Notes under the pieces: generated by a model
What the model was told of the DNA's origin: nothing
Databases searched by the model: none
What the model saw: the letters and a program-made list of their open reading frames with translations, nothing else
Position numbers and translations under genes: made by a program
Part shown: piece by piece, positions 53,253-58,923 of the stretch
How the letters are laid out: every line of letters starts with the position of its first letter
Numbering within the stretch: the first letter of the stretch is position 1
Source: Bacillus aerolatus
GTDB lineage: Bacteria > Bacillota > Bacilli > Bacillales > Domibacillaceae
Direction: 5' to 3'
Length of the DNA: 58,923 nt
NCBI RefSeq assembly: GCF_009183655.1
Contig: NZ_WEIO01000013.1
Location: forward strand, 1-58,923

Positions 53253-55175
53253 ATGATTTTACTGCAAGTACAACAGCTTACTAAACATTTTGGTGCGGAA
53301 CTGATTTTGTCAAACATTAAACTCGAAATACAAACACGAGACCGGATTGCCCTCGTCGGCAGAAATGGAGCAGGAAAATCCACACTTTTAAAAATAATTG
53401 CCGGCATTCTTTCACATGATTCAGGAAACATCTTAAAACCGAAAGATGTGACTATTGGCTATCTCGCTCAAAATACCGGCCTTGAATCTGATTTGTCAAT
53501 CATGGATGAAATGCTTTCGGTCTTTTCACATTTGCGCAATATGGAAGAAAACCTCCGACGCCTGGAAGTACAAATGGCCGATCCGGATGTATACGAAGAC
53601 GCTGTTCAATATGAAAGAATCACAAAGGAATATGATGTCTTGCAAAATGACTTTAAGGAGTCCGGCGGATATCAGTTTGAGGCAGACATCCGTTCTATTT
53701 TGCACGGCTTGAACTTCCATGACTTTGACTATGAAACGAAAATTTCAGCCTTAAGCGGCGGACAAAAAACCCGGCTTGCTTTAGGAAAGCTGCTGTTAAC
53801 AAAACCGGATATTCTAATTTTAGACGAGCCGACAAACCACTTGGATATTCATACACTCTCCTGGCTTGAACAATATTTACAAAGTTACAACGGAGCGATA
53901 TTGATTGTTTCCCATGACCGTTATTTCCTCGATAAGGTCGTTAATCAAGTGTACGAAATCTCCCGGCAAAACATTAAAAAGTTCCCCGGAAATTACAGCA
54001 GCTATTTAAAGCAAAAAGCTGAACAATTTGAAAAAGAGATGAAGCAGTTTGAAAAGCAGCAGGAACAAGTAGCTAAGCTGGAAGATTTTATTCAGCGCAA
54101 TATTGCCCGCGCTTCCACAACGAAACGAGCACAGAGCCGCCGCAAACAGCTGCAGCGCATGGAACTGTTGGAACGGCCTGATGGAGACGAAAAATCGGCG
54201 AATATGTTATTTAACATTGAAAAGCAAAGCGGGAATGAAGTATTAAAAGTGAACGACCTTGCTATCGGCTATAAAGAAGGAGTCGTTGCCAGCCATCTTC
54301 ATTTACATTTAACAAGAGAAGAAAGCACAGCTTTAGTCGGGCCGAACGGAGCAGGAAAGTCCACTTTTCTTAAAACAATTGTGGACAAGCTCCCTTCGTT
54401 ATCTGGAGAGTTTTTTCTCGGTGCCAACGTATCTATCGGCTACTATGACCAGGAACAAGCGAACTTAACCTCTAATAAAACAGTGTTAAATGAACTGTGG
54501 GATGATTATCCTTCCAGTGATGAAAAAGAAATCCGAACAGCCCTCGGTAACTTCCTTTTTTCAGGCGATGACGTATTAAAGCCCGTCTATGCCTTGAGCG
54601 GTGGAGAAAAAGCGCGGCTTGCTCTTGCAAAGTTAATGATGCAGAAAGCAAACTTTCTTATTCTGGATGAACCGACAAATCACCTTGATTTAGACAGCAA
54701 AGAAGTGCTGGAAAATGCCCTTATCGATTATCCGGGTACGCTTTTATTCGTCTCACATGACCGCTACTTTATTAACCGTATCGCTTCAAAAGTAGTAGAA
54801 ATGACAAATAGCAGTATGGTTGAATATCTTGGCGATTACGATTACTACGTAACAAAAAAGCAGGAGCAAAAAGAGCTGGCTGAACTGGAAAAGGCAGCTG
54901 TGCCATCTACTAAAGAAACCGCCGCTCCTGATTCTTCCGCCTATTACAACGATAAGGAACAGAAGAAGAAAGAACGCCAGAAGCGTCGCCGCATAGAGGA
55001 AATTGAAGAAAAAATCGAAAATTTAGAGCTAGAAATTGAAGAAGCTGAAGATCTTCTTTGCCAGCCTGAAGTCTTTCAGGATCATGAAAAGTCTTTAGAA
55101 CTGCAAGAGAGAATCGAAGCTTGTCAGTCCGAAGTTGAACAACTTATACAAGAATGGGAAAATCTCCATAGTTAG
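53253..55175 (+). CDS. ydiF: ABC-F family ATPase YdiF
   Basis: A 640-residue protein with two ABC domains and no membrane spans. Walker A motifs are GRNGAGKST and GPNGAGKST, signatures LSGGQKTRLALGK and LSGGEKARLALAK, and Walker B LILDEPTNHLD twice. The P-site-tRNA-interaction linker and a C-terminal coiled coil (about 565-640, EEKIENLELEIEEAEDL) are present. ABC-F proteins act on the ribosome. ATG 53253 follows GAGGTGA. Confidence 0.93.
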   Translation: MILLQVQQLTKHFGAELILSNIKLEIQTRDRIALVGRNGAGKSTLLKIIAGILSHDSGNILKPKDVTIGYLAQNTGLESDLSIMDEMLSVFSHLRNMEENLRRLEVQMADPDVYEDAVQYERITKEYDVLQNDFKESGGYQFEADIRSILHGLNFHDFDYETKISALSGGQKTRLALGKLLLTKPDILILDEPTNHLDIHTLSWLEQYLQSYNGAILIVSHDRYFLDKVVNQVYEISRQNIKKFPGNYSSYLKQKAEQFEKEMKQFEKQQEQVAKLEDFIQRNIARASTTKRAQSRRKQLQRMELLERPDGDEKSANMLFNIEKQSGNEVLKVNDLAIGYKEGVVASHLHLHLTREESTALVGPNGAGKSTFLKTIVDKLPSLSGEFFLGANVSIGYYDQEQANLTSNKTVLNELWDDYPSSDEKEIRTALGNFLFSGDDVLKPVYALSGGEKARLALAKLMMQKANFLILDEPTNHLDLDSKEVLENALIDYPGTLLFVSHDRYFINRIASKVVEMTNSSMVEYLGDYDYYVTKKQEQKELAELEKAAVPSTKETAAPDSSAYYNDKEQKKKERQKRRRIEEIEEKIENLELEIEEAEDLLCQPEVFQDHEKSLELQERIEACQSEVEQLIQEWENLHS

Positions 55176-55184
55176 ACAATAACC

Positions 55185-55214
55185 GCCAGGAAACTTTGTT
55201 TTTCTGGCTTTTTA
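55185..55214 (+). terminator. terminator of ydiF
   Basis: GCCAGGAAA pairs with TTTCTGGC, followed by TTTTT, just past the stop codon. Confidence 0.78.
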
Positions 55215-55223
55215 TACACAATG

Positions 55224-55381
55224 TTATCCACATACAAACATACCTGTTTAGCTTAACTGAAAGAACTTATGCACATTATCCACAAAATTATGCACAACTG
55301 TCCACAAAACACACAAATATCTTTTAGGATTTAAAATTTGTTTTTCCACAAAAATATTTTATTATTCACATTTTATCCACA
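55224..55381 (+). promoter_or_regulatory. DnaA-box cluster
   Basis: Three perfect DnaA boxes (TTATCCACA) at 55224-55232, 55276-55284 and 55373-55381. One-mismatch boxes are TTATGCACA (55267 and 55288), TTTTCCACA (55342) and TTATTCACA (55362). All point the same way within 160 AT-rich bases. From memory, B. subtilis has a DnaA-box cluster in the equivalent gcp(tsaD)-ydiF gap, where such clusters help limit replication initiation. Confidence 0.85.
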
Positions 55382-55396
55382 GGTTGTGAACAACAA

Positions 55397-55449
55397 AAGA
55401 GGCTGCCTCAAAATCAGTGAATAACTGACTTTGAGGACAGCCTCTTTTT
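55397..55449 (-). terminator. terminator of the tsaE-tsaD operon (repeat family A)
   Basis: AAAGAGGCTGCCTCAAAATCAG and its complement flank TGAATAA. It lies just past tsaD with a T-rich tail and shares its core with 6067-6120 and 11417-11466. Confidence 0.87.
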
Positions 55450-55450
55450 C

Positions 55451-56470
55451 TTAATTTTGTTCAATATCCAGCCCCGGATAACCGTTCATCGCTAAATTCT
55501 CAAATTTTCCTTGCTCATATAAAACTGTTCCTGCAGCTGCGATCATCGCCGCATTATCTGTGCACAAACTTAATGGCGGAATGAGCAAGTCTACGTTTTT
55601 TAATTCAGCAAACTGCTTTTCCAGTGCTTTTCGGAGTCCTTTGTTGGCAGCTACTCCCCCGGCAAGCAGCACTTGCTTTACTTCAAATTCTTTGGCTGCT
55701 TTAACCGTTTTAGCCGTCAATACTTCAATGACACTTCCCTGAAAACTTGCAGCCAGGTCTTCCGGTTTAATATACTCGCCCCGCTGTTCTGCATTATGAA
55801 GCGTATTAATGACCGCTGACTTTAACCCGCTGAAGCTGAAATCATACGATCCTTCTTCCAGCCACGCTCTCGGCAAGTCGATCGTTGCTTCCCCTTCTAC
55901 AGCCATTCGGTCAATATGAGGGCCTCCTGGATAAGGTAAGCCCAATGTGCGAGCTACTTTATCGTACGCTTCTCCTGCTGCATCATCACGTGTTTCACCG
56001 ATGACTTGAAAATCTCCATGTTCTTTCATTAAAATAAGCTCTGTATGGCCGCCCGACACAACAAGTGAAAGCAGCGGAAAGGTTAACTCTTCTACTAGAC
56101 GGTTGGCATATATATGGCCGGCAATGTGGTGAACCCCTATGAGTGGAAGCTGATGAGCAAAAGCCAAAGCTTTCGCGGCGTTCACTCCAATCAGTAAAGA
56201 GCCAACCAAGCCCGGTCCCTTAGTAACAGCAATGGCATGCAGATCATTAAAAGTCATCCCTGCTTGTTTTAGCGTTTCTTCAAGTACTACTGTAATTTGT
56301 TCCACATGATGGCGCGAAGCAATTTCGGGAACAACACCGCCAAATCGCTTGTGGCTTTCAATTTGAGATGAAACAACGTTCGCAATAATTTCCCTGCCAT
56401 TTTTAATAATTGCCGCCGCTGTTTCATCGCAGCTTGTTTCTAATCCTAGTACATAAATGTCTTTTTCCAT
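55451..56470 (-). CDS. tsaD: tRNA threonylcarbamoyladenosine synthase subunit TsaD
   Basis: A 339-residue ASKHA-fold enzyme that, with TsaB and TsaE, transfers threonylcarbamoyl to A37 of ANN-decoding tRNAs. Metal-binding motif [14 protein letters not shown], with [11 protein letters not shown] and [14 protein letters not shown] 56470 overlaps the rimI stop by one base. Confidence 0.96.
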   Translation of the reverse strand: MEKDIYVLGLETSCDETAAAIIKNGREIIANVVSSQIESHKRFGGVVPEIASRHHVEQITVVLEETLKQAGMTFNDLHAIAVTKGPGLVGSLLIGVNAAKALAFAHQLPLIGVHHIAGHIYANRLVEELTFPLLSLVVSGGHTELILMKEHGDFQVIGETRDDAAGEAYDKVARTLGLPYPGGPHIDRMAVEGEATIDLPRAWLEEGSYDFSFSGLKSAVINTLHNAEQRGEYIKPEDLAASFQGSVIEVLTAKTVKAAKEFEVKQVLLAGGVAANKGLRKALEKQFAELKNVDLLIPPLSLCTDNAAMIAAAGTVLYEQGKFENLAMNGYPGLDIEQN

Positions 56471-56916
56471 TATAACCTCACCCACATCACTAATGCGTCT
56501 TCTTGATTGTCCGAGTAATAATTTTTTCTAATGCCACCCGGCTGAAATCCTAATTTTTTATATAAATTTTGAGCAGATTCATTACTTACACGCACCTCTA
56601 GAGTCATCAAAGAGGCTCCTCTCTTCTTTGCAGCATTCATCACACAGACAAATAATCTTTCACCAAACCCTTTTCCGCGATATTCCGGCAGGATGGCGAT
56701 ATTAGTAATTTGCGACTCATCCAGCACAAGCCACATTCCACAATAACCGACTAATTGTCCTTGCCATTCTGCTACATGATAAATGGCAAAATGGTTTTTG
56801 TTCACTTCATTAAAAAAAGATTCTTTCGTCCACGGCACAGTAAAACTGTTTGCTTCGATTTCATATACTTTTTCTACATCAGCTACAGTCATAAGACGGA
56901 CATTCAGTTCATCCAT
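56470..56916 (-). CDS. rimI: ribosomal protein S18-alanine N-acetyltransferase
   Basis: A 148-residue GNAT protein: acetyl-CoA loop [17 protein letters not shown], then [19 protein letters not shown] with GIRKNYY, typical of RimI. Start at ATG 56916, overlapping the tsaB end by eight bases; a longer frame to 56988 lies within tsaB. Second last gene of the operon. Confidence 0.92.
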   Translation of the reverse strand: MDELNVRLMTVADVEKVYEIEANSFTVPWTKESFFNEVNKNHFAIYHVAEWQGQLVGYCGMWLVLDESQITNIAILPEYRGKGFGERLFVCVMNAAKKRGASLMTLEVRVSNESAQNLYKKLGFQPGGIRKNYYSDNQEDALVMWVRL

Positions 56917-57616
56917 TTCTCTTCTCTGCCTCTTGTTGCTCCAGCCATTTCGCTTCCGCTTCTGCCAATCGGATATAGTTAGGAACAAATGAATGCAAGT
57001 CTACCGCAGGTTCAGTCAGGCCGAGACGACCGAGCTCAGATGGGCGGGGATAAAAAATATTTGCTCCCCCCAGCAAAGCTCGTCTCCCTATTACTTCCCG
57101 GATCAAGTTTTCATGCAAATGAATATCCTTACCGGCAAAGAGCACGTCTTCGTTCAATTCTTTTAACTCTTCACACCAGTCTGTAAGCAATACATTCCTG
57201 TCTTCTTTCACTAAGTTCAGCTTGCCCTCTTCAAAACGATATAATCCCGTATATACCCTCCCACGTCTCGCATCAATAATGGGAGAAATATAAGAGGGAT
57301 AGTACCGGGCAGAAGCAGCCAAAACAGCGAGGCTCGAAACACCTGCGAGAGGAATGTTCAATGACCAAGCCAGCGTTTTCGCAATCGTCACACCAATACG
57401 TACGCCTGTATAAGAGCCTGGCCCTTTAGCGACAACTATTTTTTTCAGGTCTGCAGGTTTCACTTCACACTCTTTCATAAGTGCTTCTATAGCTGGCATA
57501 GCTCGCAATGAATGATTCTTATTTAAATCTGTAATATGTTCACCAATAATCTCTTCTCCATTTAAAAGAGACACACCTAATGTATAAGTAGATGTATCAA
57601 TCGCTAACATCTTCAT
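56909..57616 (-). CDS. tsaB: tRNA threonylcarbamoyladenosine biosynthesis protein TsaB
   Basis: A 235-residue ASKHA-fold partner of TsaD, beginning LAIDTSTYTLGVSLL and with VAKGPGSYTGVRIGVTIAKT. It lacks the metal-binding His pair of TsaD, as expected. ATGA overlap with tsaE; GAGGAG eight bases before the ATG. Confidence 0.95.
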   Translation of the reverse strand: MKMLAIDTSTYTLGVSLLNGEEIIGEHITDLNKNHSLRAMPAIEALMKECEVKPADLKKIVVAKGPGSYTGVRIGVTIAKTLAWSLNIPLAGVSSLAVLAASARYYPSYISPIIDARRGRVYTGLYRFEEGKLNLVKEDRNVLLTDWCEELKELNEDVLFAGKDIHLHENLIREVIGRRALLGGANIFYPRPSELGRLGLTEPAVDLHSFVPNYIRLAEAEAKWLEQQEAEKRNG

Positions 57617-58068
57617 CTTAATAACTCCTCACTAATCCTAACGTATCTGCTGCCTGTTGGCTCTAAACGTATTTCGCGTTCATCGTTTCCTTTATGAGAA
57701 ATCATCACCTTTAAATAATGTTCCGGCAGCTGTTGCTCAATTAAATGAGCCCATTCCACTACACAAACACCGTTTCCATAAAAGTACTCATCAAATCCAA
57801 GATCTTCTTCTGCATCACTTACCCGGTAAACATCCATATGATAAAGAGGCAACCGGCCTTTATATTCTTTTATAATGGTAAACGTTGGGCTGTTTACATT
57901 TCGTGACACGCCCAGGCCTTTTGCCAAACCTTGAGTAAAAGTCGTTTTACCGGCTCCTAAATCGCCTTCCAGCAAAAGAACATCTCCCGGGGTTAACAGC
58001 TCAGCCAGCCTCTCTGCGAATGCCTGTGTCTGTCCAGCGCTTTTTGTGGAAAACCGTAATCTGTCCAT
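57613..58068 (-). CDS. tsaE: tRNA threonylcarbamoyladenosine biosynthesis ATPase TsaE
   Basis: A 151-residue P-loop ATPase with Walker A EGDLGAGKTTF near residue 34, SPTFTIIKEY and the YHMDVYRV stretch. It completes the TsaB-D-E complex. GGGAG precedes the ATG. In B. subtilis thiL lies upstream; here tRNAs and an rRNA operon do. Confidence 0.95.
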   Translation of the reverse strand: MDRLRFSTKSAGQTQAFAERLAELLTPGDVLLLEGDLGAGKTTFTQGLAKGLGVSRNVNSPTFTIIKEYKGRLPLYHMDVYRVSDAEEDLGFDEYFYGNGVCVVEWAHLIEQQLPEHYLKVMISHKGNDEREIRLEPTGSRYVRISEELLR

Positions 58069-58098
58069 AAAAAGTCTCCCTTATAATATATAATCGTA

Positions 58099-58128
58099 AA
58101 AAAACCTTAGGATTTTTATTTCCTAAGG
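58099..58128 (-). terminator. terminator of the rRNA-tRNA operon
   Basis: On the minus strand CCTTAGGA pairs with TCCTAAGG, followed by seven T. It lies between tRNA-Asp and tsaE. Confidence 0.88.
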
Positions 58129-58215
58129 TAGTGTGTTGAATATAGTATATCGCAAATCTTTATAAAAAAAAAGAAACGAAACACAGTTCCGCTTAGTTGT
58201 AAAAACTTATAAAAA

Positions 58216-58292
58216 TGGCGGTCCGGACGGGACTCGAACCCGCGACCTCCTGCGTGACAGGCAGGCATTCTAACCAACTGAACTACCGGACC
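58216..58292 (-). tRNA. tRNA-Asp (anticodon GTC)
   Basis: A 77-base minus-strand cloverleaf: GGTCCGG acceptor pairing with CCGGACC, anticodon loop CTGTCAC, T-loop GGTTCGAGTCC, and encoded CCA. Confidence 0.96.
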
Positions 58293-58298
58293 ATAGAT

Positions 58299-58371
<73 letters not shown>

Positions 58372-58397
58372 ACGATAAGAATAAATCTTTAATTAAT

Positions 58398-58520
58398 TGT
58401 CTAGCTGTGCCTCCTTGGCGCTCGAAGTCATATGCTAATCTGATCGCATGGCTGAAAACGCCATTTCGTCATTCTATCATATGCTTATCGCCCCAAAACA
58501 GTCGGCTCCGCTTTTCCAAT
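58398..58520. repeat. Bacillaceae intergenic repeat between tRNA-fMet and 5S
   Basis: TGTCTAGCTGTGCCTCCTTGG, CTCGAAGTCATATGC and TCATATGCTTATCGCC..GGCTCCGCTTTTCC form a longer copy of the repeat fragments at 14311 and 50296. Its place within an rRNA-tRNA transcript is notable. Confidence 0.6.
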
Positions 58521-58521
58521 T

Positions 58522-58637
<116 letters not shown>

Positions 58638-58801
58638 CTATTGAAGATCTTTTTATTATAACATAGATTTCTTATTTGGCAAGACCTTTTTGTTCTTTCA
58701 AAACTGGATAATATGTTGTATAAGTAACCGGCAATACCATGCCATTTGGTGTTATTCGTTTGTCCCGTTCAGGCATGTTCAGTGCCTGAACGTTTCGTTT
58801 T

Positions 58802-58923
58802 GGTTAAGTCCTCGATCGATTAGTATTCGTCAGCTCCACGTGTCGCCACGCTTCCACCCCGAACCTATCTACCTGATCATCTTTCAGGGATCTTACTAGC
58901 TTGCGCTAAGGGAAATCTCATCT
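58802..58923 (-). rRNA. 23S ribosomal RNA, 3' end (partial)
   Basis: The minus strand ends with TACTAATCGATCGAGGACTT, the conserved 3' terminus of Bacillus 23S rRNA. The gene continues beyond the right edge. The 23S-5S gap has a GTTCAGGCA hairpin and a TTTTGAAAG box that may guide processing. Confidence 0.95.

Noticed and set aside
55224-55381. Replication origin
   Set aside because: DnaA boxes are present, but there is no dnaA/dnaN neighbourhood or clear unwinding element; a regulatory cluster is the better reading.

Overview
The window is a 58.9-kb chromosomal segment of a Bacillaceae bacterium (Bacillus or a close relative; genus not resolved). Evidence: the gene order tsaE-tsaB-rimI-tsaD / ydiF / rex-tatA-tatC / ydiL-ydiK / groES-groEL ... 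guaA / pbuG matches Bacillus subtilis, with CIRCE control of groE, guanine riboswitches on guaA and pbuG, strong AGGAGG-type ribosome sites and frequent TTG/GTG starts. rRNA operons on the minus strand bound both ends: the 5' end of a 16S gene with tandem promoters at the left edge, and the end of another operon (23S, 5S, tRNA-fMet, tRNA-Asp) at the right edge.

Layout. (1) 0-22.2 kb, almost all minus strand: guanine-riboswitch-controlled pbuG and guaA, rocB (arginine use), pncB-nadE (NAD salvage), an LtaS-type lipoteichoic acid synthase, an MFS exporter with an M20 amidohydrolase, a YkvI membrane protein, ogt beside an alkA remnant, and a five-gene run of glycerate kinase, DASS anion transporter, OmpR-type two-component system and PepSY protein. 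(2) 22.3-48.0 kb, an accessory island framed by tyrosine-recombinase remnants. It holds a LysR/LysE deletion scar, a frameshifted ArsR-type regulator with large palindromic operators and a flavin (LLM) oxidoreductase, a quinone-oxidoreductase-like enzyme, a TPP riboswitch ahead of a broken SDR and a second LLM monooxygenase, a Fst-type type I toxin-antitoxin locus, transposase and resolvase fragments, a long persulfide/sulfur-transfer operon (CstR, TusA, rhodanese, DsrE, persulfide dioxygenase, TauE), a block of decayed sulfur genes, and a sigma-54-controlled operon for heme-dependent oxidative N-demethylation. (3) 48.1-58.1 kb, conserved core genes, including a DnaA-box cluster between ydiF and tsaD. 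(4) 58.1-58.9 kb, the end of the rRNA operon.

The best candidate for an under-described system is the N-demethylase operon at 37.9-45.8 kb. A divergent sigma-54 activator with an unusual C-terminal sensor-like domain faces a consensus -24/-12 promoter. That promoter precedes a single-span membrane peptide, an NCS1-family permease, a HODM/DUF3445 heme protein, a DmmA-like zinc-ribbon protein, a flavin/2Fe-2S reductase and a GbsA-like aldehyde dehydrogenase. The set suggests import, oxidative N-dealkylation and aldehyde oxidation of a methylated amine or N-heterocycle. Also notable are the TPP-riboswitch-controlled monooxygenase and the Fst-like toxin locus, whose direct repeat covers the toxin start codon. 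All calls come from reading the sequence; no database search was possible.
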